DNA of 64,000 bases from Amaricoccus sp. (GTDB taxonomy: Bacteria; Pseudomonadota; Alphaproteobacteria; Rhodobacterales; Rhodobacteraceae): assembly GCF_017993425.1 (NCBI RefSeq), contig NZ_JAGOMQ010000017.1, positions 18,934 through 82,933 on the forward strand, given 5' to 3'. The number at the start of each line of letters is the position of its first letter. The first letter of the stretch is position 1. Under the pieces are notes generated by a model, which saw only the letters and a list, made by a program, of their open reading frames with translations, did no database searches and was not told the DNA's origin. This document shows positions 36,770 to 44,521 of this stretch, one piece after another. A program made the position numbers and the translations under genes.

Positions 36770-37030
36770 GTGCTGGTCGCCTTCGACGACGCGGCGATGC
36801 TGGCGCGCCGGCTGCGCGCGGCGGCCGGGGTGTTCCGCCTGTCGCCCGCGCAGACCCGGCTGGCGCTGGGCCTCCTCGAGGGCCGCGACCTTGGCGCGAT
36901 CGCCGCCGGGGCGGGGGTCAGCGTCAACACGCTGCGCACCCAGCTCCAGCGCATGTTCGACAAGACCGGCGCGCGCAGCCGCGCCGCGCTGGTCGGGCTG
37001 CTGCTCGGGACGGACGCGCCGGCGGGGTAG
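36770..37030 (+). pseudogene. LuxR-type helix-turn-helix remnant
   Basis: An 86-residue frame from a GTG (36770) consists almost only of a LuxR/FixJ-type DNA-binding domain: FRLSPAQTRLALGLLEGRDLGAIAAGAGVSVNTLRTQLQRMFDKTGARSRAALVGLLL. In many regulators this is the last 65 residues of a protein of about 350 residues. The frame upstream is open only back to the stop of the universal stress protein gene and encodes nothing recognisable. It is probably a 5'-truncated relic, but a small free-standing regulator is not excluded. Confidence 0.55.
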
Positions 37031-37152
37031 CGGGTCGTGGCGGAGGGGTGATCTGTGTTCATGGGTGAGCGGTGGGGCCGGGTGGTTTGAGGTTGATCCG
37101 GCCAGTAGTTTGTTGATCTGGAGATATGCTGGCTGATTGTGAGATTTTTGAA

Positions 37153-37347
37153 TTTGCGCGCGAATATATTTCGAAATATTTTGAATATGAACGGTGAAAA
37201 TCATTGCATCGTTATCAGCGCCGCATTTCGCGGCGCCGTGTGACTCACTTCGATGTTCCGCCGTCCCCGCCGCTAACGCTCCGCGTCGAGCCGGGTGACA
37301 TGCGCATGTCACCCGGCGGGCGCCGTCGCGGGACGGACCTCGCCGCT
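37153..37347 (+). repeat. Dispersed repeat element I, copy 3
   Basis: Third copy of the element seen at 216 and 32090. AT block with ATATTTCGAAATAT, GAACGGTGAAAA (from 37189), the perfect stem-loop GCGCCGC-ATTTC-GCGGCGC and the 28-bp palindrome at 37290-37317, with arm GCCGGGTGAC and centre ATGCGCAT. The distance from GAACGG to the palindrome is again 101 nt. The right tail (GGGCGCCGTCGCGGGA...CCGCT) is partly repeated once more at 37404-37445, directly before the end of the amidohydrolase gene. The surrounding 37031-37152 shows no gene. Confidence 0.87.
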
Positions 37348-37453
37348 GGGGAGGGGCGGCGACGCGGGGAGGGAAGGTCGGGAGCTGAACAGCCGAAGCT
37401 GGTATCACCCGGCGGGCGCCGTCGCGGTAAGGGCTTGCCGCTGGGGAAACCCC

Positions 37454-38311
37454 TCAGGCGTCGATGCGGTAGGCGCGGAGCGCGGTGTCGCGCCAGAAGG
37501 CGCGGCGTTCCGTCTCGCTGGCGGCGGCGAGGATGTCGTCGAGGATCGCCACCCATTCGGGGTAGCGGTGGGTCAGCTCCGAGACCGTCCAGTCGCTGCC
37601 GAACATGCAGCGGTCGGCGCCGAAGGCCTCGAGCGTGCGCTCGACCCAGGGGCGGATCGCGGCCGGCGTCCAGCTCGACGGGTCGGCCTCGGTGATGACG
37701 CCGGAGACCTTGCAGACCACGTTCGGCAGCGCCGCCATCGTGGCGATCCCGCTCCACCAGGGCTCGCGCATCCCGTGGCGGATGTCGGGCTTGCCGATGT
37801 GGTCGAGGATGAAGGCGACCTCGGGGCAGCGGCGCACGAGCTCGATCGCGTAGGCCATCTGCCAGTGCTTGATGCAGATGTCGAAGCTGAGCCCGTGGCG
37901 GGCGAGGCGGCGCACCCCGTCGAGGAAGTCGGGCGTGAGCACGACGGAGGGATCGGCCTCGGTCTGGATCAGCCGGCGGACGCCGCGGACGGCGGGCAGC
38001 TCCGCCAGCGCCTCGAGCGTCGGCTCGACGCGGGCGCCGAACTCGACCGGGGCATGGGCGACGATGGCGCCGAGGCGGGGGTCGCCCGCGGCGATCCCCT
38101 GCGCCCAGCGCGCCTCGGCGAGCCCGTGGCCGGCGTCGACCGCCACCTCGGCGAAGACCAGCCGCTCGACCGCGACCGGCCCGCGGGCGGCGTCGAAGTC
38201 GGCGAGGCCGTGGCTGCGGTTGATCGCCGGGGCGCCCGCGAGCCAGCCGATCTCCACCTCGGCGAGGTCGTAGAGGTGGACATGGGCGTCGACGATCGGA
38301 AAGTCGGGCAT
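37454..38311 (-). CDS. Amidohydrolase family (TIM-barrel lactonase/PDC hydrolase-like)
   Basis: A metal-dependent hydrolase of the amidohydrolase-2 family, 285 residues. Metal-binding motif DAHVHLYD is at the N-terminus (residues 8-15), with FILDHIGKPDIRHG in the middle and MFGSDWTVSELTHRY near the C-terminus carrying the catalytic Asp. Relatives include 2-pyrone-4,6-dicarboxylate hydrolase and L-fuconolactonase; the substrate is uncertain. It is the first gene on the minus strand downstream of parA (55 nt gap). Confidence 0.87.
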   Translation of the reverse strand: MPDFPIVDAHVHLYDLAEVEIGWLAGAPAINRSHGLADFDAARGPVAVERLVFAEVAVDAGHGLAEARWAQGIAAGDPRLGAIVAHAPVEFGARVEPTLEALAELPAVRGVRRLIQTEADPSVVLTPDFLDGVRRLARHGLSFDICIKHWQMAYAIELVRRCPEVAFILDHIGKPDIRHGMREPWWSGIATMAALPNVVCKVSGVITEADPSSWTPAAIRPWVERTLEAFGADRCMFGSDWTVSELTHRYPEWVAILDDILAAASETERRAFWRDTALRAYRIDA

Positions 38312-38366
38312 GGCTCTCTCCCCCCGGGGTCGCGCCGGCGGCGCGCCCTTGCGTGCGGTCCGCGCG

Positions 38367-38987
38367 TCAGGTGGCGAGCGCGGCCTCGACCTCGTCGCGG
38401 AGCGCGGCGATCTCGGCCGCGGCGGCGGAGCGGCGGGCGAGCTCGGGGGCGGTGCGGCCGGTGAGCACCGCCTGCGAGAACGCCACCCGGTTGCCGAGGC
38501 GCGTGGTCATCAGCTGCGCCTGCGCCTCGCCGAGCGCGGCGATCGCCTCCTCGACCGAGCCGGAGCGCGGCGGGAAGCGGTTGAGCAGGATGCGGAGCGG
38601 GGTCTTGAGGCGGCGCGTGGTGTCGATGACGCTCGCGGTCGCCCAGACGTCCATCACCGAGGGCTGGCACGGCGCGATGACGAGGTCGCTCTCGCGCACC
38701 GCGGCGTCGAGCAGGTTCGACGCGGCGCCCGGGCAGTCGACCAGCACGAAGTCGTGGCTGCGCTTCGCCGCCTTCATGTCGGCGGCGGCGCGGTAGTCGC
38801 GGCTCTCGATGAGGTCGACCCTGGGGTCGGCGCGCAGCCCGGCCCAGCGGGTCAGCGAGCGCTGCGGGTCGAGGTCGATCAGCGCCACCCGACGCCCCGC
38901 CTCGCTCCAGGCGGCGGCGAGATGGGCGAGCACCGTGGTCTTGCCGGCGCCCCCCTTCTGCTGTGCGAAGGTGATGATGCTGCCCAT
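38367..38987 (-). CDS. Orphan ParA/MinD-type ATPase
   Basis: A 206-residue deviant Walker A ATPase. The P-loop is QQKGGAGKTT (Lys11 and Lys16), followed by VALIDLDPQRSLTRWAGLR and FVLVDCPGAASNLLDAAVRESD. Such proteins position plasmids, chromosomes or large complexes by forming ATP-dependent dimers on DNA. No ParB, parS or other cargo gene is adjacent, so it is an orphan. Neighbours are an amidohydrolase and two small membrane proteins of unknown role. Confidence 0.9.
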   Translation of the reverse strand: MGSIITFAQQKGGAGKTTVLAHLAAAWSEAGRRVALIDLDPQRSLTRWAGLRADPRVDLIESRDYRAAADMKAAKRSHDFVLVDCPGAASNLLDAAVRESDLVIAPCQPSVMDVWATASVIDTTRRLKTPLRILLNRFPPRSGSVEEAIAALGEAQAQLMTTRLGNRVAFSQAVLTGRTAPELARRSAAAAEIAALRDEVEAALAT

Positions 38988-39127
38988 GTCCCGCCCTTCT
39001 CCTTCTGGTTGTTGCGCGGCACTCTAGGCGAATCGCCCGGGATGAAAAGGCGGACAGTCAAAATCCGGTCGCTCGCCTTGCGGGCAGGCGACCCCGGTCC
39101 GTGGCAGGCGACGATAGACGGACGAGA

Positions 39128-39334
39128 TCAGGCGATCTCGCGCTTTCGCGGGGCCGGCGCCGTGAGGCGCGTGCCGCCGACGGCCTCGCCGAAGCCCTCG
39201 GAGAGGGCGTCCGGCGCCACCGAGGCGCTGACGGCGCGACGCGCCTGCACGGATCGACGCCAGAAATAGCCCGCCAGCGCCAGCATTGCGGCCGGCCCGA
39301 CGATCGCGGCAAGGATGTCCTGCGACACAAGCAT
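39128..39334 (-). CDS. Small single-helix membrane protein, unknown
   Basis: A 68-residue protein with one membrane segment near the N-terminus (ILAAIVGPAAMLALAGYFW), a basic RRSVQARRAV cluster after it and a polar tail. I do not recognise a family. A GCGGAGGCG site stands about nine bases before the ATG at 39334, which supports translation. It lies 140 nt upstream of the parA gene on the same strand. Confidence 0.6.
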   Translation of the reverse strand: MLVSQDILAAIVGPAAMLALAGYFWRRSVQARRAVSASVAPDALSEGFGEAVGGTRLTAPAPRKREIA

Positions 39335-39427
39335 GGTTCAGCGCCTCCGCTGGTTACTCTAGTCCTTCCCCACCAATAATCCAACGTCCGTGAACGAAGG
39401 ATGCGCGCCCACGGCGTGGCTCGCCTC

Positions 39428-39976
39428 CTACCAGGCCACCCGCGGGGTCGGCCAGCTGCCGTCGATCAGGGCCACGAGCCGCGCGAGCGCCGCGGCGCGG
39501 AAGAGCTCGCCGGCGGCGGCCGTCTTGCCGCGCTCCACCTCGGCGCTGCCCGCGACAGTGACGCCGAAGCCGATCACCAGCAGGACCGCGGTCCATACGC
39601 CGAAGGCGTGGATCCCGGAGGTCGCGCCGAACACGAGGACGCCGATGCCGACGAGGCGCACCGCCTCGCTCGCGCCGGCCGCGACCGCCTCCTGCCTGCG
39701 GGCGCTGCGCTCCAGCAACAGGACGGCATCCGTGGCCCGGTCCCGGATCGCCGCGAGCGTCTGCAGCGCCCCGGCGTCGCGCAGGCGCTGGATCAGCAAC
39801 ACGCTCGCGGGACCGTCCTCCGCGACGACCTGCACACTCGCGAACACGGCGTCGAGATCCGTCAGGTCCCATGGATCGATGCCCGCGGCGAGCGACCGGG
39901 CCAGGCGCCTGCGCTCTGCCGATCCCGGAATGGATGCGAGGTCGATCGCCAATGCGGGTCTCCCGGCGCCGTTCAT
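39428..39976 (-). CDS. Hypothetical membrane protein
   Basis: A 182-residue protein that I do not recognise. The N-terminal 110 residues are predicted helical and soluble (LASIPGSAERRRLARSLAAGIDPWDL, VLLIQRLRDAGALQTLAAIRDRATDAVLLLER). Two hydrophobic segments follow (EAVRLVGIGVLVFGATSGIHAFG and VWTAVLLVIGFGVTVAGS) and then a short soluble end. The ribosome-binding site before the ATG at 39976 is weak. It lies in line with the small membrane protein gene and parA, about 90 nt apart. Confidence 0.55.
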   Translation of the reverse strand: MNGAGRPALAIDLASIPGSAERRRLARSLAAGIDPWDLTDLDAVFASVQVVAEDGPASVLLIQRLRDAGALQTLAAIRDRATDAVLLLERSARRQEAVAAGASEAVRLVGIGVLVFGATSGIHAFGVWTAVLLVIGFGVTVAGSAEVERGKTAAAGELFRAAALARLVALIDGSWPTPRVAW

Positions 39977-40093
39977 CAGGCAGCATCGACCGGGCCGGTC
40001 TGCGCCGCAAGACGTCGCCGCCTGTCGGGAGAGATGGCGCGCGACGGGAACGCCGGTCTATAGAAGGACGGAAATCGGCCGCGGGAGAACCCG

Positions 40094-41731
40094 ATGACGG
40101 AGTGGTGGCGCGGGGCGGTGATCTACCAGATCTACCCCCGGTCGTTTCAGGATTCGAACGGCGACGGGGTGGGGGACCTGCCGGGGATCGTCGAGCGGCT
40201 GGAGCATGTGGCGCGGCTCGGGGCGGATGCGGTGTGGCTGTCGCCGATCTTTCCCTCGCCGATGGCGGACATGGGCTACGACGTCTCCGACTATACCGGC
40301 GTCGATCCGCTGTTCGGGACGCTCGCGGATTTCGACCGGCTGGTCGGGCGGGCGCATGCGCTGGGGCTGAAGGTCGTCATCGACCAGGTGCTGAGCCACA
40401 CGTCCGACCAGCATGTGTGGTTCAAGGAGAGCCGGGCCGATCGCGACAACCCGCGGGCGGACTGGTATGTCTGGGCCGATCCGCGGCCGGACGGCGGGCC
40501 GCCCAACAACTGGGCCTCGGTGTTCGGCGGGCCGGCGTGGGAGTGGGACACGCGGCGGCGGCAATACTACCTGCACAACTTCCTCGCGAGCCAGCCGGAC
40601 CTCAACTTCCACACCCCGGCGGTGCAGGACGCCGTGCTGGAGGTGCTGCGGTTCTGGCTGGAGCGCGGCGTCGACGGGTTCCGCTTCGACACGGTGAACT
40701 ACTACTTCCACGACAGGAAGCTGCGCCCGAACCCGCCGGCGGCGCGCGACGCGGCGCTGCCGCCGGTCAATCCCTACGAGATGCAGGAGCACCTGCGCGA
40801 CAAGACCCAGCCGGAGAACGTCGGCTTCCTCAAGCGGATCCGCACGCTGATGGACCACTACGAGGCGCGGACCACGGTCGGCGAGGTCGGCGAGAGCGGG
40901 GCGCGGGCCATCGAGATCATGGCCGACTACACCCGCGGCGCGAAGCGGCTGCACATGGCCTATTCCTTCGAGCTTCTGGGCGCGCCCTTCACGGCGCGGC
41001 ATTTCCGCAAGGCGGTGGAGCGGTTCTACAAGGCGGCGCCGGACGGCTGCCCGTGCTGGAGCTTCTCCAACCACGACGTGATCCGTCACGCCAGCCGCTG
41101 GCTCCCCCACGCCGCCGACGCGGACGCGCTGGCGCGGCAGGCGGCGGCGCTGCTGCTGTCGCTGCAGGGCTCGGTCTGCCTCTACCAGGGCGAGGAGCTC
41201 GGGCTGCCGGAGAGCGAGCTGGAGCTGGAGGAGCTGACCGACCCGCCGGGGATCCGCTTCTGGCCGGAATACAAAGGCCGCGACGGCTGCCGGACGCCGA
41301 TGCCCTGGGACGGCGAGAGCGCCAATGCGGGCTTCAGCGCCGGCAAGCCGTGGCTGCCGGTCAAGGCGCCGCAGGCGGCGCGGCACGTCGCCGGGCAGGA
41401 GGCCGACCCGGGCTCGGTGCTGGCGTTCTATCGCCGGATGCTCGCGTTCCGCCGGTCGCGGCCGGAGCTGGTCGGCGGGGGGACGCGGTTCTTCCGCGCC
41501 GACGAGCCGGTGCTCGCCTTCCTGCGGCAGGGCGAGGGGTCGGGCCTCGCCTGCGTGTTCAACCTCTCGGCGGAGACGCGGGCGGTGCGGGTGAAGGGCC
41601 TCGCGCTCTCCGCCGACGACCCGAGCCAGGCCGCGGGCCTCCTCGACCGCACGCTGACGCTCGGCGCGAACGGCTTCGCCTTCCTCGCGCCGACGGGCGA
41701 GGGCGAGCCGCGGGTGAGCTACCGGGGCTGA
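40094..41731 (+). CDS. GH13 alpha-glucosidase (oligo-1,6-glucosidase type)
   Basis: A glycoside hydrolase family 13 enzyme of 545 residues that cleaves terminal alpha-glucosidic bonds. EWWRGAVIYQIYPRSFQDSNGDGVGDLPGI is the classic start. The catalytic residues are the nucleophile Asp199 (DGFRFDTVNYYF), acid/base Glu264 (EVGESG) and Asp328 (FSNHDVIRH). Family members in Rhodobacterales act on maltose, sucrose or trehalose-type substrates. No signal peptide is seen, so it is cytoplasmic. No sugar transporter of the maltose type is adjacent; the nearby ABC system is of the ribose type. Confidence 0.95.
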   Translation: MTEWWRGAVIYQIYPRSFQDSNGDGVGDLPGIVERLEHVARLGADAVWLSPIFPSPMADMGYDVSDYTGVDPLFGTLADFDRLVGRAHALGLKVVIDQVLSHTSDQHVWFKESRADRDNPRADWYVWADPRPDGGPPNNWASVFGGPAWEWDTRRRQYYLHNFLASQPDLNFHTPAVQDAVLEVLRFWLERGVDGFRFDTVNYYFHDRKLRPNPPAARDAALPPVNPYEMQEHLRDKTQPENVGFLKRIRTLMDHYEARTTVGEVGESGARAIEIMADYTRGAKRLHMAYSFELLGAPFTARHFRKAVERFYKAAPDGCPCWSFSNHDVIRHASRWLPHAADADALARQAAALLLSLQGSVCLYQGEELGLPESELELEELTDPPGIRFWPEYKGRDGCRTPMPWDGESANAGFSAGKPWLPVKAPQAARHVAGQEADPGSVLAFYRRMLAFRRSRPELVGGGTRFFRADEPVLAFLRQGEGSGLACVFNLSAETRAVRVKGLALSADDPSQAAGLLDRTLTLGANGFAFLAPTGEGEPRVSYRG

Positions 41732-41765
41732 AAGGGAGATGGAAACCCGCATGTCCAAAGGCGCG

Positions 41766-41810
41766 TTGCACGCGTGATACCGGGATCAAGTCTTTGTAAT
41801 AAAATACGAA
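41766..41810 (+). repeat. Short repeat element II, copy B
   Basis: CACGCGTG (41769-41776) is followed by ATCAAGTCTTTGTAA (41785-41799), with AAG starting 15.5 nt from the palindrome centre, and an A-rich tail ending in ACGAAA. The tail matches copy A (9753 onward) at about 20 of 25 positions with identical spacing. It lies between the convergent alpha-glucosidase and methylthioribose kinase genes. Confidence 0.65.
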
Positions 41811-41879
41811 ACTCGGAGGCGTCAATCCTTTGTCAATGAAGGTTTACTTCCTGCCTGCGGCCTGGGAGGCGGTGGGGCG

Positions 41880-43139
41880 TCAGCTTCCGGCGGCCTCCTC
41901 GCGGCGGGCGAGGGCGCAGACCTCGGCCATCGTGGCGATGGCGTGGCGGCCGTGGACCAGCGCGCGGCCGAGGCGGAGGGCGGGGGCCTCGCAGGCCGCC
42001 CGCCGGGCTTCGCCGGCGATGGTCTCGAAGTCGGCGTTGTGGGCGAGGCCGAGGATGCGGCGGTGGATCTCCACCCCGCAGAAGCCGAGCGCGTCGGTCC
42101 AGATGGCGGAGAGGCGCTCGGCGAGCGCGCGCTCGGCCGCCTCGGGCTGGCCCTGGTCCTCGTAGAGCGCCGCCGGGTAGAGGATGCCGCGCCGCTCGCT
42201 CCGCCAGAGCCGCGCGAACTCCGCGGCGAACACGTCCCAGATTTCCGCCGCCACCCCGAGGATCCAGTCGCGGTAGGCGTCGCGCTCGCCCGGCGCGCCC
42301 TCGTGGCCGGATTGCGCGTGATAGGCCATCAGGAAGTTGGCGATCAGCATGCCGACGTCGAAGCCCATCGGGCCGTAGGAGGCGAATTCCGGGTCGATCA
42401 CCGAGATCCGGTCCCCCACCGCCATGATCGAGCCGGTATGCAGGTCGCCATGCAGCAGCGCCTCGGCGTTCGAGGTGTAGGCCCATTTCAGGTGCTGGGC
42501 GGCGATCTTCAGGCCCGCATCGGCGCGCAGCTCGGCGACCAGCGCCTCGAGCCCGGGCGTGTGCCGGTTGAGCGGCGCGTGCCAGTACGGATCGGTGAAG
42601 ACCAGCGCCTCGGTGATGTCCATCAGCGCCACGTTGCCGGCGAAGAGCGCCACGTCGGCCTTCTTCTCCGCGGTCGGCATCGAGAGGTCGGAGGAGCGGA
42701 ACAGCGTCCGCGCGCAGAAGAGCCCGAGGAACTCGCCGAGGCCGGGATGCTCGACCCCGGCGATCAGGCTCTTGCGCAGGATCACGTGGTCCTCGAGGAA
42801 GTCCATCACGAGAAGCGCCTGCCCGCGGTCGAAGTGGTGGACGACCGGGACCGACCCGGGCGCGCGCGCCGCCTGCCGCGTGAGCGCGTTCCACTCGAAC
42901 CACGAGCGCTCCAGCGGCAGCGGCCAGCTCTCGCCGACCAGCCGCACGTAAGGAAGCGCCTGCTTGGCGATCGCCTTGCCGGCGGGTCCGCTGACGATGA
43001 AGACGAGGTTGAGGTTGCCGTCGCCGACCTCGACTGCCCGCCACGCCGCCGGATCCGGACCGATCAGCGCGGCGAGCGCCGGGAGGGCGCCGAGCCGCGC
43101 GGGAATCGTCTCGGGGGTGAGGGGGGCGTAGGGTTCCAT
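41880..43139 (-). CDS. mtnK: S-methyl-5-thioribose kinase
   Basis: MtnK phosphorylates 5-methylthioribose at C1 in the methionine salvage pathway. The 419-residue protein has the nucleotide loop VGDGNLNLVFIV, the kinase motif LLHGDLHTGSIM with the catalytic Asp and the DPE motif VIDPEFASYGPMGFDVG, all diagnostic for MTR kinase rather than other aminoglycoside-kinase-like proteins. The ATG at 43139 starts MEPYAPLTPETIPARLG; an upstream in-frame ATG is unlikely. It is divergent from a sugar ABC transporter. The usual partner mtnA is not in the window. Confidence 0.93.
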   Translation of the reverse strand: MEPYAPLTPETIPARLGALPALAALIGPDPAAWRAVEVGDGNLNLVFIVSGPAGKAIAKQALPYVRLVGESWPLPLERSWFEWNALTRQAARAPGSVPVVHHFDRGQALLVMDFLEDHVILRKSLIAGVEHPGLGEFLGLFCARTLFRSSDLSMPTAEKKADVALFAGNVALMDITEALVFTDPYWHAPLNRHTPGLEALVAELRADAGLKIAAQHLKWAYTSNAEALLHGDLHTGSIMAVGDRISVIDPEFASYGPMGFDVGMLIANFLMAYHAQSGHEGAPGERDAYRDWILGVAAEIWDVFAAEFARLWRSERRGILYPAALYEDQGQPEAAERALAERLSAIWTDALGFCGVEIHRRILGLAHNADFETIAGEARRAACEAPALRLGRALVHGRHAIATMAEVCALARREEAAGS

Positions 43140-43260
43140 GGCGCTCGCGGGGGCTCGGGTGGACGGGCGCCGAGGCTCGCCCCGGCGCCGGCGCGTTGTC
43201 AATCCGCTCGGGCGGGGGGATCGGGCGCGGATCGGCGGCGGCGCGCGGCGCCGCGCCGGT

Positions 43261-43272
43261 GGAAACGTTTAA
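43261..43272. promoter_or_regulatory. LacI-type operator-like site between mtnK and the ABC operon
   Basis: GGAAACGTTTAA, with core AAACGTTT, lies in the 319-nt divergent region. It shares the GGAAACGTTT half with the perfect palindrome GGAAACGTTTCC in the carD leader (16005). LacI-family repressors often bind such CG-centred palindromes near sugar transporters, but no LacI-type gene is nearby. I saw no SAM riboswitch in this interval. Confidence 0.25.
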
Positions 43273-43458
43273 GCAACCTCTCCGAAAGGCCAGAATCCGC
43301 GTTGACCCGCGCCGCCGGCCGGTGATTTACTCCGCGTCGGCGGCGCGAAAAGCCGTCGGTGACCAAGGGGCGCGAAGGCCCCGCTCCCAGGGAGGATTGC
43401 ATGAACCGTGTCTCGACGCGGCCTGTCCGCTTCGCCGCCAGCGGGCGAGGGTGAGGCC

Positions 43459-44514
43459 ATGACCGACAAGATCGTCCGCGACGACGCGGCCCTTCAGGAG
43501 ATCGGCGAGGTCGGCGCCTCCCGCCGCGACGCGCTCCGGCTGTTCGGCGCGGGCTCCGTCGCCGGCGCGCTCCTCGCCAGCGCGGGCTTCAGCCCGGCGC
43601 TCGCCCAGGAGCTGAACGCCGCGTCGAAGCCGCTCAAGGCCGCGTTCTCGAACGCCGGCCTCCAGGCGACCTGGTGCGCGCAGGGCAAGCAGGCCGCCGA
43701 GGCCTGGGGCAAGCTGATGAACGTCGAGATCACCTGGTTCGACGGCGAGCTCGCGGCCACCAAGCAGCGCGCCGCCATCGACAACATGGCCTCGCAGCCC
43801 TGGGACTTCGTGGCGATCCAGAGCTTCGGCATCGGCACGCTGACCGACCCGGTCAACCGCATGATCGAGGCCGGCATCCCGGTCGTCGCCATGGACACGC
43901 TGATCGCGCCGCCGGGCACCATCGACATCACCACCTTCATCGCGCCCGACAACGTGATGATGGGCGCCGTCGCCACCGAGGCGCTGATGAAGTCGATCGG
44001 CGGCAAGGGCAACGTGGTGATGACCCAGGGCGCGCTCGGCCATTCGGGCGCGCAGGGCCGCGCCAAGGGCTTCCAGCAGGTCGTCGCCAACTACCCGGAC
44101 GTGAAGGTCCTCAACGAGGAGCCGGCCGACTGGGACGTGACCAAGGTCGCGCGCATCTGGGACTCGGTCCTGACCCAGAACCCGGAGATCGCCGGCGCCT
44201 TCTTCCACAACGACGACATGGCGCTCGCCGCCTTCAACGTCATCAAGTCGAAGCAGCGGGAGGGCATCAAGCTCGCCGGCGTCGACGCGATGCCGCCGGC
44301 GGTGAACGCGGTCATCGACGGGGTGATGGTCACCACGGTGCGCAACCCCTCCTGCCGCATCCATGGCTGGTCGGTGGCGGCGGGCGTGGCGGCGGTCGCG
44401 GCGGGCGGCAAGGCGCAGGCGGGCATCCCCGTCTCGATCCTCGCCGACGGCCCGGTGGTCACCGCCGAGACCGCCGAGGGCCAGCTCTGGCTCCAGAAGC
44501 AGTTCCTGATGTAG
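43459..44514 (+). CDS. Sugar ABC transporter substrate-binding protein (ribose type)
   Basis: A periplasmic binding protein of the RbsB/type I fold, 351 residues. The N-terminus has a twin-arginine signal (SRRDALRLFGAGSVAGALLASAGFSPALA). The body AFSNAGLQATWCAQGKQAAEAW, HNDDMALAAFNVIKS and KLAGVDAMPPAVNAVIDG follows the Peripla_BP_4 pattern. The ATG at 43459 has GTGAGG upstream. The ATPase gene follows after 7 nt. Divergent mtnK suggests 5-methylthioribose as a possible ligand (an inference); ribose-like sugars are the family norm. Confidence 0.9.
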   Translation: MTDKIVRDDAALQEIGEVGASRRDALRLFGAGSVAGALLASAGFSPALAQELNAASKPLKAAFSNAGLQATWCAQGKQAAEAWGKLMNVEITWFDGELAATKQRAAIDNMASQPWDFVAIQSFGIGTLTDPVNRMIEAGIPVVAMDTLIAPPGTIDITTFIAPDNVMMGAVATEALMKSIGGKGNVVMTQGALGHSGAQGRAKGFQQVVANYPDVKVLNEEPADWDVTKVARIWDSVLTQNPEIAGAFFHNDDMALAAFNVIKSKQREGIKLAGVDAMPPAVNAVIDGVMVTTVRNPSCRIHGWSVAAGVAAVAAGGKAQAGIPVSILADGPVVTAETAEGQLWLQKQFLM

Positions 44515-44521
44515 TCGTCAG

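Noticed and set aside
43140..43458. SAM riboswitch in the mtnK/ABC divergent region
   Set aside because: No match to the SAM-I or SAM-II core patterns as I know them.
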